This document shows, in pieces, positions 7,605 to 17,609 of a stretch of DNA of 64,000 nucleotides. This stretch comes from Rhodococcus ruber NBRC 15591 (GTDB lineage Bacteria > Actinomycetota > Actinomycetes > Mycobacteriales > Mycobacteriaceae). A model generated the notes under the pieces. The model searched no databases, had not been told where the DNA came from, and saw only the letters and a list, made by a program, of their open reading frames with translations. The stretch's first letter is position 1. Every line of letters starts with the position of its first letter. Made by a program: the position numbers and the translations under genes. The stretch spans positions 264,788 through 328,787 of the forward strand of contig NZ_BCXE01000021.1 of NCBI RefSeq assembly GCF_001894945.1, written 5' to 3'.

Positions 7605-9707
7605 ATGAGCACCGCCACCACGGATCTACGCGACGACGCCGAACGACTGCTCCGCGATCTCGCCGGACCCGGGGCCCGGTTGCGCGAGGACCAGTGGAAC
7701 GCCATCGAGGCACTGGTGGTGCATCGCCGGCGAGCGCTGGTCGTCCAGCGCACGGGGTGGGGCAAGTCGGCGGTCTACTTCATCTCCGCCAAGTTGCTCC
7801 GTGCCCGCGGGCACGGGCCGACCGTGATCGTCTCCCCCCTTTTGGCCCTGATGCGCAACCAGGTGGAGGCGGCGCGGCGCGCGGGTGTCCATGCCGCCAC
7901 GATCAACTCCGGCAACGTCACCGAGTGGGAAGAGATCCATCGGCAGGTCGCCGACGGCGCGGTGGACGTGCTGCTCGTCAGCCCGGAGCGACTGAACAAT
8001 CCGGACTTCCGCGACCAGGTGCTGCCGTCGCTCGCTCGCGACGCCGGGCTGGTGGTGGTCGACGAGGCGCACTGCGTCTCGGACTGGGGCCACGACTTCC
8101 GCCCGGACTACCGGCGTATCCGCACCCTCGTCGCCGACCTCGGCGAGGGCATCCCGGTGCTCGCGACCACCGCGACCGCGAACGACCGCGTCGTCGCGGA
8201 CGTGGCGGCACAACTCGGCGTCGGGGAGGGCCGGGGCGAGACCCTCGTACTGCGCGGGGGCCTCGACCGGCCGTCGCTGCACTTGTCGGTCCTGCGGATC
8301 GACGAGCCCGCCCGCCGGGCGGCGTGGCTCGCCCAGCACCTCGACGAGCTGCCCGGGTCCGGGATCGTCTACACCCTCACCGTGTCGGCCGCGCACGACC
8401 TGGCCGCGCTGCTGTCCGAGCACGGTCACACCGTCGCGGCATACACCGGGCAGTCGGACCCCACCGAGCGGGAACAGCTCGAGGCGGACCTGCTCGGCGA
8501 CCGGGTCAAGGCGCTGATCGCCACCTCGGCCCTGGGCATGGGCTTCGACAAACCGGATCTCGGGTTCGTCGTGCACCTGGGAGCCCCGTCGTCGCCGATT
8601 TCCTACTACCAGCAGGTCGGGCGCGCGGGGCGCGCGACCGAGCGCGCGGAGGTGATTCTGCTTCCGGGTCCCGAGGACCGGCAGATCTGGAGCTGGTTCG
8701 CGTCGGTGGCCTTCCCGCGGGAGGAGGTGGTGCGGCGGGTGATCGAGGTGCTCGAGCCGGAGCGGCCGCAGTCCACGCAGGCCCTCGAGCCGCTGGTCGA
8801 CCTCACCCGGTCCCGGCTGGAGATGGTGCTCAAGGTGCTCGACGTGGACGGTGCGGTGCGCCGGGTCAAGGGCGGCTGGATCGCCACCGGTGCGCCGTGG
8901 GAGTACGACGCCGACCGGTACGCCAAGCTCGAGCAGGCGCGTGCGGCCGAGCAGGAGGCGATGCTCGAGTACGAGCGGACCACCGGGTGCCGGATGGTGT
9001 TCCTGCGCACCCAGCTCGACGATCCCGGCCTGACATCCGAGACCGCGGGCTGCGGTCGGTGCGACAACTGCTGCGGGGCCCGGTGGTCGGCGGACGTCGA
9101 CGACACCGAACTGGGCCGGGTGCGGGCCCGGTTGGATCGGCCGGGGGTGGACCTACCGCCGCGGCGGCAGTGGCCGACCGGAATGGCCAAGCTCGGCGTG
9201 GCGCTGTCCGGAAAGATCACCGACGGACCCGAGCCGGGGCGGGTCCTCGGCCGGCTGTCGGACCTGGGATGGGGGCCGCGGCTGCGGGCGCTGCTGGACG
9301 GCCCGGACGCGCCGGTGCCCGATGCGGTCGTGCAGGCCGCCGTGGACGTGCTCCGAGCATGGGACTGGGCGCAGCGGCCGACCGCGGTGATGGCCCTGGA
9401 GTCGGCGACCCGGCCCCTGCTGGTCGGTTCCCTCGCGACGCGCCTGGCGCAGCTGGGCCGGCTCGAGGATCTCGGCGTGCTGCGTGCCCGGCCCGGCCGG
9501 CCCGCGGTGACGGCAGCGAACTCGGCGTACCGGATCGCCGGCCTCGTGGACGCGTGGGAGAGCCCCGACCTCCACGGAAACTCTGGGCCGATCCTGCTCG
9601 TCGACGCGGTCACCGACACCGGCTGGACGCTGACGATGGCGGCCCGGACCCTGCTCCGCGCGGGTGCGTCCGCGGTGCTCCCGCTGGCTCTCGCGAGCCC
9701 GAAATAA
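7605..9707 (+). CDS. RecQ-family ATP-dependent DNA helicase with C-terminal phosphoribosyltransferase-like domain
   Basis: 700 residues from ATG at 7605 (another ATG at 7596). Superfamily 2 motifs appear in order: Walker A TGWGKSAVYF near residue 50, DEAHCVSDWGHDFRPDYRRI near 155, SALGMGFDKPDLG and QQVGRAGRA near 310-340, and the RecQ zinc region CGRCDNCC near 485. The last 100 residues are not a RecQ HRDC domain. They contain ILLVDAVTDTGWTLT, the PRPP-binding signature of type I phosphoribosyltransferases, as in ComF-like proteins. The helicase would unwind DNA 3' to 5' during repair. The role of the fused domain is unknown. Confidence 0.9.
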   Translation: MSTATTDLRDDAERLLRDLAGPGARLREDQWNAIEALVVHRRRALVVQRTGWGKSAVYFISAKLLRARGHGPTVIVSPLLALMRNQVEAARRAGVHAATINSGNVTEWEEIHRQVADGAVDVLLVSPERLNNPDFRDQVLPSLARDAGLVVVDEAHCVSDWGHDFRPDYRRIRTLVADLGEGIPVLATTATANDRVVADVAAQLGVGEGRGETLVLRGGLDRPSLHLSVLRIDEPARRAAWLAQHLDELPGSGIVYTLTVSAAHDLAALLSEHGHTVAAYTGQSDPTEREQLEADLLGDRVKALIATSALGMGFDKPDLGFVVHLGAPSSPISYYQQVGRAGRATERAEVILLPGPEDRQIWSWFASVAFPREEVVRRVIEVLEPERPQSTQALEPLVDLTRSRLEMVLKVLDVDGAVRRVKGGWIATGAPWEYDADRYAKLEQARAAEQEAMLEYERTTGCRMVFLRTQLDDPGLTSETAGCGRCDNCCGARWSADVDDTELGRVRARLDRPGVDLPPRRQWPTGMAKLGVALSGKITDGPEPGRVLGRLSDLGWGPRLRALLDGPDAPVPDAVVQAAVDVLRAWDWAQRPTAVMALESATRPLLVGSLATRLAQLGRLEDLGVLRARPGRPAVTAANSAYRIAGLVDAWESPDLHGNSGPILLVDAVTDTGWTLTMAARTLLRAGASAVLPLALASPK

Positions 9708-9803
9708 TCGCCGCGACCGGTCCGGGCGCTACATCGAGTGATCCTTCTCACACCCGCGTCTCACCTGCACGGAGGCGGGGTATCCGGTGACGGATTCCGA
9801 CAA

Positions 9804-9820
9804 GGCGGGTGAATCCCGCC
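9804..9820. promoter_or_regulatory. Inverted repeat upstream of ectA
   Basis: GGCGGG-TGAAT-CCCGCC (6-bp arms) lies 29 nt before the ectA start. It could be an operator for the ectoine operon or a weak terminator of the helicase gene. The distance to the ATG favours a regulatory role, but there is no further evidence. Confidence 0.3.
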
Positions 9821-9848
9821 CGCGAAGTTGTTAGGTTCGAGACCGCTT

Positions 9849-10388
9849 ATGACGCCTGTGACACCGAGAAGTACCCCGCCCACCGCGCCTGCCGAAACGG
9901 TGAACGCACCTGCCGAGCCGAATTTCCGCGCACCGCGCATTTCCGACGGAATTCGCATGTGGCAGATCGCGCGCGATTCGAAAGTGCTCGACGTCAATTC
10001 CAGTTACGCGTACGTGCTGTGGTGCCGCGACTTCGCGGCGACCTCGGTGGTCGCCACCGCTGGTGACGACGAGGCGGTCGGTTTCGTCAGCGGCTACCGC
10101 CGTCCGGAGGCACCGGACACGCTGTTCGTCTGGCAGGTGGCCGTGGACCAGGACCAACGGGGCCGCGGCGTCGCGGGCCGGATGCTCGACAGCCTGTGGG
10201 ACCGACTCACCGACGCCGGTGTGACCCGGCTCGAGACGACGGTCAGCCCGGACAACGAGGCATCGATCGCGATGTTCACCGCGCTCGCCCGGCGACGCGG
10301 ACTGCGCATCACCCGGAGCGAATTGTTCACCCCTTCGGATTTTCCCGATTCACACATGGCCGAGGATCTCTACACGATCGGCGAATGA
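9849..10388 (+). CDS. ectA: L-2,4-diaminobutyrate N-gamma-acetyltransferase (ectoine synthesis)
   Basis: 179 residues, GNAT fold. It acetylates diaminobutyrate in the second step of ectoine synthesis. The acetyl-CoA-binding motif [13 protein letters not shown] (near residues 100-112) and the C-terminal block [23 protein letters not shown] are typical of EctA. ATG at 9849 is the chosen start; the first 30 residues are Pro/Thr-rich and may be non-conserved. It is first in ectABC, an osmoprotectant operon normally induced by high salt. Confidence 0.93.
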   Translation: MTPVTPRSTPPTAPAETVNAPAEPNFRAPRISDGIRMWQIARDSKVLDVNSSYAYVLWCRDFAATSVVATAGDDEAVGFVSGYRRPEAPDTLFVWQVAVDQDQRGRGVAGRMLDSLWDRLTDAGVTRLETTVSPDNEASIAMFTALARRRGLRITRSELFTPSDFPDSHMAEDLYTIGE

Positions 10389-10431
10389 ATACACGACCGG
10401 CGAAAACGAATTCGCCGCAGGAGGACGAGGA

Positions 10432-11712
10432 ATGACCATCCTGGAGCACCCCGAAACCCCCGCCAAGCACAGCATTTTCGATCACCTCGAATCCGAGGTG
10501 CGCAGCTACAGCCGTGGCTGGCCGGCCGTGTTCGAAACGGCATCCGGATCGTGGATCCGCGACGAGAACGGCAAGGACTACCTCGACTTCTTCGCCGGTG
10601 CGGGAGCCCTCAACTACGGGCACAACAACCCGATTCTGAAGACCGCGCTCGTGGACTACATCATGGGCGACGGCATCACCCACGGCCTGGACATGGCCAC
10701 CCCCGCCAAGCGGGAACTGCTGGAGTCGATCGAGAGCCACATCCTGGCTCCGCGCGGCCTCGACTACAAGGTCCAGTTCCCCGGCCCCACGGGCACCAAC
10801 TCGGTCGAGGCGGCCCTCAAGCTCGCCCGCAAGGTCACCGGTCGCGAGTCGATCATCAACTTCACCAACGCGTTCCACGGGATGACGCTGGGTGCGCTGT
10901 CGGTGACGGGCAACTCGATGAAGCGGGCCGGGGCCGGCGTGCCGCTGGTGCATGCCACCCCCATGCCGTTCGACAACTACTTCGACGGCGTCACCGAGGA
11001 CTTCCACTGGTTCTCCCGCGTGCTCGACGACTCCGGCAGCGGCCTGAACCGCCCGGCGGCGGTCATCGTCGAGACCGTGCAGGGCGAGGGTGGCGTGAAC
11101 GTCGCCCGTCCCGAGTGGCTGCGAGCCCTCGCGGACCTGTGCGCCGAGCGCGACATCCTGCTCATCGTCGACGACGTGCAGATGGGCTGCGGCCGCACCG
11201 GCCCGTTCTTCTCGTTCGAGGTCGCCGGGATCACCCCGGACATCGTGACCCTGTCGAAGTCGATCGGCGGGTACGGCCTGCCGCTCGCGCTGACGCTGTT
11301 CAAGCGTGAACTCGACGTGTGGGGCCCGGGCGAGCACAACGGCACGTTCCGCGGCAACAACCCGGCGTTCGTCACCGCGGCGAAGGCGCTGCAGCACTAC
11401 TGGGCCGACGACCGTCTCGAGCGCGACACGCTGCGCAAGGGCGAGCGGATCCGGCAGACCTTCATGAACCTGTCCGACATGTTCGACGGCGTCTCCACCC
11501 GCGGCCGCGGCATGGTTCAGGGCCTGGTGTTCGACGAGCCGAGCGACGCGCAGAAGGTGTGTGCCCTGGCGTTCGAGCAGGGCCTGCTCGCGGAGACCTC
11601 CGGCCCCTCCGACGAAGTCGTCAAGCTGCTCCCGCCGCTGACGATCAGCGACGACGAGCTCGAGCACGGCCTGAACATCCTGTGCGAGGCCACCTCGGTG
11701 GTCCGGGCCTGA
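10432..11712 (+). CDS. ectB: Diaminobutyrate-2-oxoglutarate transaminase (ectoine synthesis)
   Basis: 426 residues, class III PLP aminotransferase. It converts aspartate-semialdehyde and glutamate to 2,4-diaminobutyrate, the first ectoine step. The cofactor residues are visible: [11 protein letters not shown] (Asp that contacts the pyridine nitrogen) and [13 protein letters not shown] (Schiff-base Lys), with the EctB signature [20 protein letters not shown] strong GGAGG precedes the ATG. It lies 43 bp after ectA. Confidence 0.96.
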   Translation: MTILEHPETPAKHSIFDHLESEVRSYSRGWPAVFETASGSWIRDENGKDYLDFFAGAGALNYGHNNPILKTALVDYIMGDGITHGLDMATPAKRELLESIESHILAPRGLDYKVQFPGPTGTNSVEAALKLARKVTGRESIINFTNAFHGMTLGALSVTGNSMKRAGAGVPLVHATPMPFDNYFDGVTEDFHWFSRVLDDSGSGLNRPAAVIVETVQGEGGVNVARPEWLRALADLCAERDILLIVDDVQMGCGRTGPFFSFEVAGITPDIVTLSKSIGGYGLPLALTLFKRELDVWGPGEHNGTFRGNNPAFVTAAKALQHYWADDRLERDTLRKGERIRQTFMNLSDMFDGVSTRGRGMVQGLVFDEPSDAQKVCALAFEQGLLAETSGPSDEVVKLLPPLTISDDELEHGLNILCEATSVVRA

Positions 11713-11767
11713 GCCCCGGCCACCGTCGAACCCCGCACGCGAAGACGAGCACCGGAAGGACCTGCGC

Positions 11768-12163
11768 ATGATCGTCCGTACCACCGAAGAAATCACCGGC
11801 ACCGACCGCGACATCACGTCGGACAACGGCAACTGGCGCAGCAAGCGCATCGTGCTCGGCGGCGACAAGGTCGGTTTCTCGTTCCACGAGACCACGATCG
11901 AGGCCGGCACCGTCAACGAGTTCCACTACGCCAACCACGTCGAGGCCGTGTGGCTCATCGAGGGCACCGGCACGCTCACCGACCTCGAGACCGGCACCGT
12001 GTACCCGCTCGCGCCCGGCACGATGTACCTGCTCGACGGCCACGAGCGGCACCGGGTCGAGCCCGACACCCGGATGCGCATGTTCTGCGTGTTCAACCCG
12101 CCGGTCACCGGCCGGGAGGTCCACGACGAGAACGGCGTGTACCCCCTCGTCGAGGTCGTCTGA
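11768..12163 (+). CDS. ectC: L-ectoine synthase
   Basis: 131 residues, a single cupin domain ([27 protein letters not shown]). It cyclises N-gamma-acetyldiaminobutyrate to ectoine. Length and sequence are canonical. GGAAGG precedes the ATG, and the gene lies 55 bp after ectB. No hydroxylase gene ectD follows, so 5-hydroxyectoine is probably not made from this locus. Confidence 0.96.
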   Translation: MIVRTTEEITGTDRDITSDNGNWRSKRIVLGGDKVGFSFHETTIEAGTVNEFHYANHVEAVWLIEGTGTLTDLETGTVYPLAPGTMYLLDGHERHRVEPDTRMRMFCVFNPPVTGREVHDENGVYPLVEVV

Positions 12164-12212
12164 GCGCCCGCAGCGTGTGACCGGCCGGCCCTTCGCGCCT
12201 AGAGTCGGATCC

Positions 12213-13148
12213 ATGACCTACGAGCGACAGCCGCGGATCGCCGTCGGCCCCGCCCCGGACATCGTGTTCGACCGGGCGATCGGGGCCGGCGGCGGTCGCG
12301 TATGCGGGTTCGACGACCACCCGGACGCGGTGGTCTGGACCGGCGGATCGGACGAATTCCCCGCGGCGTTGCCGACGTCGGTGCGATGGGTCCAGCTACC
12401 CGCCGCCGGCGTGGAGGACTGGCTCGACGCCGGCATCATCCGCGCTCACCCCCAGGTGACGTGGACGTCGGCTGCCGGGGCGTTCGCCGCGACGGTCGCC
12501 GAGCATGCGCTCATGCTGCTGCTCGCCGGGGTGCGGGCGCTGCCCGACCATCTGGCCGCGACGTCGTGGACGCCGGGCGTGTTCTACCCCCAGCTGGGAA
12601 CCCTGCGCGGCGCCACCGTCGGCATCATCGGCGCCGGGGGCATCGGCCGGGCCCTGATCCCCATGCTCGGCGCGCTGGGCGCGCAGGCGCTCGCGGTCAC
12701 CCGCAGCGGCCGTCCGGTCCCGGGCGCCGTGGAGACCGTCCCCGTCGCACGGATCGACGAAGTATGGTCCCGCGCAGATCATTTCGTGATCGCCGCCCCG
12801 GCCACGGCTGAGACCGAGCAGCTGGTGGGGGCCGACGAACTCGCCGCGATGAAGCCCACCGCGTGGGTGATCAACGTTGCCCGCGGCAGCCTCGTCGACA
12901 CCGACGCGCTGGTGGATGCTCTCAGCCGCCGTGTCATCGCGGGCGCCGGTCTGGACGTCACGGATCCCGAACCGCTGCCGGACGGGCACCCCCTGTGGTC
13001 CCTGCGCAATGCCATGATCACGCCACACGATTCCAATCCCCCGGCGCTGCGCATCCCCGCGTTCGCCGAGCACGTCACCGAGAACGTCACGCGCTTCGCG
13101 GCCGGCCTCGACCTCGCCGCGGTCGTCGACCCGAGCGCCGGGTACTGA
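12213..13148 (+). CDS. D-isomer-specific 2-hydroxyacid dehydrogenase family protein
   Basis: 311 residues. The NAD-binding signature GIIGAGGIGRALIPML is near residue 138. The catalytic set of the family is present as Arg in NVARGSLVD, Glu in DPEPLPDGHPLW and His in TPHDSN. It would reduce a 2-ketoacid or oxidise a D-2-hydroxyacid; the substrate is unknown. It begins 49 bp after ectC and may be read through from the ectoine operon, but nothing in the sequence ties it to ectoine. Confidence 0.88.
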   Translation: MTYERQPRIAVGPAPDIVFDRAIGAGGGRVCGFDDHPDAVVWTGGSDEFPAALPTSVRWVQLPAAGVEDWLDAGIIRAHPQVTWTSAAGAFAATVAEHALMLLLAGVRALPDHLAATSWTPGVFYPQLGTLRGATVGIIGAGGIGRALIPMLGALGAQALAVTRSGRPVPGAVETVPVARIDEVWSRADHFVIAAPATAETEQLVGADELAAMKPTAWVINVARGSLVDTDALVDALSRRVIAGAGLDVTDPEPLPDGHPLWSLRNAMITPHDSNPPALRIPAFAEHVTENVTRFAAGLDLAAVVDPSAGY

Positions 13149-13169
13149 CGCACCGCTATCCTGGGCGGG

Positions 13170-14003
13170 GTGATCGAACCGCTGCACCACCTGCTCGACG
13201 GCCGGCGGTTGTGCGTGCTCACCGGCGCCGGGATCTCCACCGATTCCGGCATCCCGGACTACCGCAGTCCCGGCGCGCCACCCCGCAACCCGATGACCTA
13301 CCAGCAGTTCGTGGGCGATCCCGAGTTCCGGCGCCGCTACTGGGCGCGCAACCACGTCGGGTGGCGGCACATGGACTCCGCGCGGCCCAACGCCGGGCAC
13401 CGTGCCCTCGCCGCGCTCGAACGGCGCGGCGTCGTCCTCGGTGTCCTCACCCAGAACGTGGACCTGCTGCACACCAAGGCCGGCAGCCGGCGGGTGATCG
13501 ACCTGCACGGCTGCTACGCGCAGGTGCGCTGTCTGGCGTGCAACCACCGGCTCTCGCGGTTCACCCTCGCCGAGCAACTCGCCGCCGCGAATCCGGGCTT
13601 CCTCGACCGGGTCCGGGGGACGACAGGCCTGGAGGTGGCCCCGGACGCCGATGCGGTCGTCGACGACACCGACAGCTTCCGCCCGGTGGACTGCGAGCGG
13701 TGCGGGGGAATGCTCAAACCGGACATCGTGTACTTCGGTGAATCGGTGCCTCGCGAACGTGTCGAGCGCGCGTTCGCGCTCGTCGACGAGGCGGATGCGC
13801 TGCTCGTGGTCGGCAGCTCGCTCACCGTGATGTCCGGACTGCGCTTCGTGCGGCACGCCGCGAAACTCGGCAAGCCCGTGGGCATCGTCAACCGGGGCAC
13901 CACCCGGGGCGATGCGCTGGCCACGGTGAAGGTCGACGCCGGGTGCTCGGAGGTGCTCACGGCCCTCGCTGCCGGATCGCCGGCTGCCGCACCGGTCCGG
14001 TGA
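13170..14003 (+). CDS. Sirtuin (SIR2 family NAD-dependent protein deacylase)
   Basis: 277 residues from GTG at 13170. The sequence has GAGISTDSGIPDYRSP, the catalytic segment TQNVDLLHTKAGS with the following IDLHGCY His, two zinc Cys pairs (CLAC and CERC, separated by a long 50-residue insert), and GSSLTVMSGLRF. The N-terminus and TQNVDLLH resemble the SIRT4-like class II sirtuins, which often act as lipoamidases or ADP-ribosyltransferases rather than simple deacetylases. It is 21 bp after the dehydrogenase gene and convergent with proB. Confidence 0.9.
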   Translation: MIEPLHHLLDGRRLCVLTGAGISTDSGIPDYRSPGAPPRNPMTYQQFVGDPEFRRRYWARNHVGWRHMDSARPNAGHRALAALERRGVVLGVLTQNVDLLHTKAGSRRVIDLHGCYAQVRCLACNHRLSRFTLAEQLAAANPGFLDRVRGTTGLEVAPDADAVVDDTDSFRPVDCERCGGMLKPDIVYFGESVPRERVERAFALVDEADALLVVGSSLTVMSGLRFVRHAAKLGKPVGIVNRGTTRGDALATVKVDAGCSEVLTALAAGSPAAAPVR

Positions 14004-14013
14004 GCGCCCGCCT

Positions 14014-15114
14014 CTACAGGGTCACGAGGTCGTCGGCGTGCACCACCGGCCGCTGCAGGTCCGCCGGCAGCTGCCGGGTGGAGAACCCGATCATCCAGTC
14101 CAGTTCGGCCGCGTCGTAGGCCACTACTCCGCGCCCCACCGTCCGACCGTCGGGACCGACCAGCGCCACCACGTCCCCGCCGTGGAAGCGACCGCTCATG
14201 CCGGTGATGCCCGCCGCAAGCAGCGAACGGCGCCGTTCGACCACTGCCCGCACCGCGCCCGCGTCCAGGTGCAGGGTGCCGTGGGTGTCGGCAGCGTGCC
14301 GCACCCAGAATCGCCGCGCGGACATCCGGTCGGGCCGAGGGGCGAACGCGGTCCCCACATCCGCGGCACCGAGGGCGCGGTCGGCCTGGGACGCGGCGGT
14401 GAGCAGCACCGGCACCCCCGAGTCGGCGGCCAGTCGCGCCGCGGACAGCTTCGAGGCCATCCCGCCCGTGCCGAGGGCGCCCCCGGACCCCGCGACGACG
14501 CCGTCGAGGTCCTCCGGGCTCGTCACCTCCGCGATGAGGTGCGCATCGCCCTTGCGGGGATCGCCGTCGTAGAGGCCGTCGACATCGGAGAGCAGGATCA
14601 GCGCGTCCGCCCCGACGAGGTGCGCGACGAGCGCGGCGAGACGGTCGTTGTCACCGAAGCGCAGTTCGGCGGTCGCGACGGTGTCGTTCTCGTTGACCAC
14701 CGGCACGGCGTGCAGCGCGCGCAGCCGGTCGAGGGTGCGCTGGGCGTTGCGATGCTGGGTGCGTCGCGCGATGTCGTCGGCAGTGAGCAGCACCTGCCCG
14801 ACGGTGCGGCCGTACCGCGCGAAGGAGGTACCCCACGCGTGGGCGAGGGCGAGCTGCCCGACGCTGGCCGCGGCCTGCTTGGTGGCCAGGTCACGGGGCC
14901 GGACGGTCAGGCCGAGCGGGGCGAGTCCGGCACCGACCGCACCGGAGGACACCACCACGACGTCCGAGCCGCCGCGCATGCGCCCCTCGAGCGCGTCGAC
15001 GAGACGGTCGAGTCGGTCCCGGTCCAGTCCGCCGACCAGGCTGGTGATGGCGGACGAGCCGATCTTCACCACGACGCGGCGTGCGCCGGCGACGGCCTCC
15101 CGGGTATCGCTCAC
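14014..15114 (-). CDS. proB: Glutamate 5-kinase
   Basis: 366 residues from GTG at 15114, with CAGGAG 4 nt upstream. It phosphorylates glutamate in the first step of proline synthesis. The amino-acid-kinase domain ([42 protein letters not shown]) is followed by a C-terminal PUA domain from about residue 275. It lies 26 bp after obg, as in mycobacteria. Confidence 0.95.
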   Translation of the reverse strand: MSDTREAVAGARRVVVKIGSSAITSLVGGLDRDRLDRLVDALEGRMRGGSDVVVVSSGAVGAGLAPLGLTVRPRDLATKQAAASVGQLALAHAWGTSFARYGRTVGQVLLTADDIARRTQHRNAQRTLDRLRALHAVPVVNENDTVATAELRFGDNDRLAALVAHLVGADALILLSDVDGLYDGDPRKGDAHLIAEVTSPEDLDGVVAGSGGALGTGGMASKLSAARLAADSGVPVLLTAASQADRALGAADVGTAFAPRPDRMSARRFWVRHAADTHGTLHLDAGAVRAVVERRRSLLAAGITGMSGRFHGGDVVALVGPDGRTVGRGVVAYDAAELDWMIGFSTRQLPADLQRPVVHADDLVTL

Positions 15115-15140
15115 GATCTCCTGCTTCTGGTTCGAGGTGG

Positions 15141-16595
15141 TCAGAACTCGTCGTCGGTCGCGAGACCGCGTCGCACCTTCTTGGCGTGGCGACGTTCGGC
15201 CGCCCCGACGCGATCGACCTGGTCGAGGCGGGCGTCGGTGCCGCGTCCGGTGGGCACAACGTCCACGCCGGCCTGCGTCTGCGGCTCCCACTCGAAGGAG
15301 ACGTCGCCGATCGTGACGGACGCGCCCGGTTCGGCGCCCTGCTTGACGAGTTCGTCCTCGACACCGAGGCGGGCCAGCCGGTCCGCGAGGTAGCCGACGG
15401 CCTCGTCGTTGTCGAATGCGGTCTGCCGCACCCAGCGTTCGGGCCGGGTGCCGCGCACGATGAAGCCGCCCGGCGTCTCGGGATCGGCAACGACGCTGAA
15501 CCCGGTCTCGTCGACGGCGACGGGCCGGATGACGGGCCGTCGCGGCGCCGCCGGCGGATGCGCCTTCCGGTACTCCTCCACCATTCGCGCCAGCGCGAAC
15601 GTCAGTGGCCGCAACCCCTCCCGGCTGACGGCGGAGATCCTGAACACCGGCCAGCCCCGCTCCTCGAGATCCGGGGTGACGAAGTCCGCGAGTTCGGCGG
15701 CGTCGGGCACGTCGACCTTGTTCAGGATGACGATGCGGGGACGGTCGGCGAGATCACCCAGGCTGCTGTCGCCGGACAGCGCCGGCCGGTAGGCGGCCAG
15801 CTCGGCCTCGAGCGCATCGATGTCGGAGATCGGGTCGCGGCCCGGCTCGAGCGTGGCGCAGTCGACGACGTGGGCCAGCACAGCGCACCGCTCGAGGTGG
15901 CGCAGGAAGTCCAGGCCGAGCCCGCGGCCCTCGCTGGCACCGGGAATCAGGCCCGGCACGTCGGCGACGGTGAACGTGGTGTCGCCCGACTGCACGACCC
16001 CGAGGTTGGGGACGAGGGTGGTGAACGGGTAGTCGGCGATCTTCGGCTTGGCCGCGGACAGCACCGACACCAGGGACGATTTGCCCGCCGACGGGAAACC
16101 GACCAGCCCGACGTCCGCGACGGACTTGAGTTCGAGGACGAGGTCGCGCTCCTCCCCCTCCTCGCCGAGCAGGGCGAAGCCGGGGGCCTTGCGGGCCTTC
16201 GACGCCAGGGCCGCGTTGCCGAGACCTCCGCGGCCGCCGTGCGCGGCGACGAAGCGGGTGCCGGAGCCGACCAGGTCGGCCAGGATCCGGCCGTCCTTGT
16301 CGAGCACGACGGTACCGTCGGGCACCTTCAGCACGAGGTCGCCGCCGTTGGCGCCGTCGCGGTTGCTGCCCGCGCCCTGGGTGCCGTTCGTGGCCTTCGC
16401 GTGCTGGTGGAAGTGGAAGTCGAGGAGGGTGTGGACACCCTCGTCCACCTCGAGCACGACGTTGCCGCCGTTTCCGCCGTTACCCCCGTCGGGGCCGCCG
16501 AGCGGCTTGAACTTCTCCCGGTGGACGGAGGCGCAGCCGTTACCACCCTTGCCGGCGGTGACGTGCAGCACCACCCGGTCGATGAAGCGGGACAT
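15141..16595 (-). CDS. obgE: GTPase Obg (ribosome assembly and stress control)
   Basis: 484 residues. Domains: the Gly-rich OBG fold (residues 1-158, with [13 protein letters not shown]), the G domain ([11 protein letters not shown] near 167, DVPG, NKVD) and a C-terminal OCT domain with a basic tail (RRHAKKVRR). Obg binds the 50S subunit and is essential in most bacteria. A 200-bp spacer with a long hairpin separates it from rpmA, although gene order rplU-rpmA-obg is conserved. Confidence 0.96.
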   Translation of the reverse strand: MSRFIDRVVLHVTAGKGGNGCASVHREKFKPLGGPDGGNGGNGGNVVLEVDEGVHTLLDFHFHQHAKATNGTQGAGSNRDGANGGDLVLKVPDGTVVLDKDGRILADLVGSGTRFVAAHGGRGGLGNAALASKARKAPGFALLGEEGEERDLVLELKSVADVGLVGFPSAGKSSLVSVLSAAKPKIADYPFTTLVPNLGVVQSGDTTFTVADVPGLIPGASEGRGLGLDFLRHLERCAVLAHVVDCATLEPGRDPISDIDALEAELAAYRPALSGDSSLGDLADRPRIVILNKVDVPDAAELADFVTPDLEERGWPVFRISAVSREGLRPLTFALARMVEEYRKAHPPAAPRRPVIRPVAVDETGFSVVADPETPGGFIVRGTRPERWVRQTAFDNDEAVGYLADRLARLGVEDELVKQGAEPGASVTIGDVSFEWEPQTQAGVDVVPTGRGTDARLDQVDRVGAAERRHAKKVRRGLATDDEF

Positions 16596-16700
16596 GGGTG
16601 GACCTCCGTCGAATGGTGGAACTGTTGTGTCGGCCGGTGCTCCCGCTGTGCCGGGATCACCGGAGTCGTGCCGGGACCACCGCGCTGCCGATGGTCCGAA

Positions 16701-16745
16701 AACAGTAGGGGCGGACCCGGGTGTGCGACCCTGGTCCGCCCCTAC
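16701..16745 (-). terminator. Strong hairpin between rpmA and obg
   Basis: Perfect 15-bp inverted repeat (16701-16715 / 16731-16745) whose loop contains a second 4-bp stem (GGGT/ACCC). On the minus strand it lies about 50 nt after rpmA and 105 nt before obg, so it could terminate or attenuate ribosomal-protein transcription before obg. Confidence 0.8.
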
Positions 16746-16795
16746 TGGGAGTATGTGCGAAGGAGACCTTCGCGGTGTCCGATTCGGACGGCAGA

Positions 16796-17059
16796 TCAGG
16801 CGTCTGCCGCGACCGGAACGATGTTGACCGTCTTGCGACCACGCTTGGTGCCGAACTCGACGGCACCGGCAGCAAGCGCGAAGAGCGTGTCGTCGCCGCC
16901 ACGACCGACGTTCACGCCGGGGTGGAAGTGGGTGCCACGCTGGCGCACCAGGATCTCACCGGCGCTGACGGCCTGGCCGCCGAAGCGCTTGACGCCGAGA
17001 CGCTTGGCGTTCGAATCGCGACCGTTGCGGGAGCTGGATGCACCCTTCTTGTGTGCCAT
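16796..17059 (-). CDS. rpmA: 50S ribosomal protein L27
   Basis: 87 residues, canonical: [29 protein letters not shown] at the N-terminus, which reaches the peptidyl-transferase centre, and [21 protein letters not shown] in the core. There is no Firmicutes-type cleavable leader. It is 36 bp after rplU in one transcription unit. Confidence 0.97.
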   Translation of the reverse strand: MAHKKGASSSRNGRDSNAKRLGVKRFGGQAVSAGEILVRQRGTHFHPGVNVGRGGDDTLFALAAGAVEFGTKRGRKTVNIVPVAADA

Positions 17060-17095
17060 GACGAACCCTCCTGGGGTTTGAAGCGGAAGCCCGAA

Positions 17096-17407
17096 TTACT
17101 TGATGCCGGTGACCTTCAGGACCGTCAGCTTCTGACGGTGACCCTGGCGCTTGTGGTAGCCGGTCTTGTTCTTGAACTTGTGGATGCGGATCTTCGGGCC
17201 CTTGGTGTGCTCGACGATCTCGCCGGTGACCGTGACCTGCGCCAGCTTGTCGGCGTCGGTGGTCAGCTCGGCTCCGTCGACGACGAGGACCGGAGCAAGC
17301 GAGACAGCAGTGCCGGGCTCACCCTCGATCTTCTCGACCTTGACGAGATCGCCCTCAGCGACCTTGTACTGCTTACCGCCGGTCTTGACGATCGCGTACG
17401 TTGCCAT
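17096..17407 (-). CDS. rplU: 50S ribosomal protein L21
   Basis: 103 residues from ATG at 17407. The family sequence is complete: [17 protein letters not shown] at the start and [26 protein letters not shown] at the C-terminus. It is the first gene of the rplU-rpmA unit, with a recognisable promoter about 140 bp upstream. Confidence 0.97.
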   Translation of the reverse strand: MATYAIVKTGGKQYKVAEGDLVKVEKIEGEPGTAVSLAPVLVVDGAELTTDADKLAQVTVTGEIVEHTKGPKIRIHKFKNKTGYHKRQGHRQKLTVLKVTGIK

Positions 17408-17545
17408 CGGACGGCTACCCCTTGCTAGTTCGAACGTGCTCGCGCCACGGTGTGCAACGCGACTGGTCTGGTGGTTGCTGACTCGGGGCCGCCACAATCC
17501 CGCATCGGGCGCAGCAGGGCCGTATCGCCGAGTAGCGACTGACCA

Positions 17546-17575
17546 AGATTACGGGAAGGTGACTGCCAGGGTCAA
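17546..17575 (-). promoter_or_regulatory. Candidate rplU-rpmA promoter
   Basis: On the minus strand TTGACC (17575-17570) and TAATCT (17551-17546) are separated by 18 nt. Transcription would start near 17540, leaving a 5' leader of about 130 nt before rplU. Confidence 0.6.
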
Positions 17576-17604
17576 ACCGGGCCCGGCCGCGGTCGGGCCC
17601 GGTT
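17575..17604 (-). terminator. rne terminator
   Basis: 11-bp perfect inverted repeat (17575-17585 / 17594-17604) with an 8-nt loop, 5 nt after the rne stop codon. It directly abuts the rplU -35 element. Confidence 0.8.
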
Positions 17605-17609
17605 CGACC

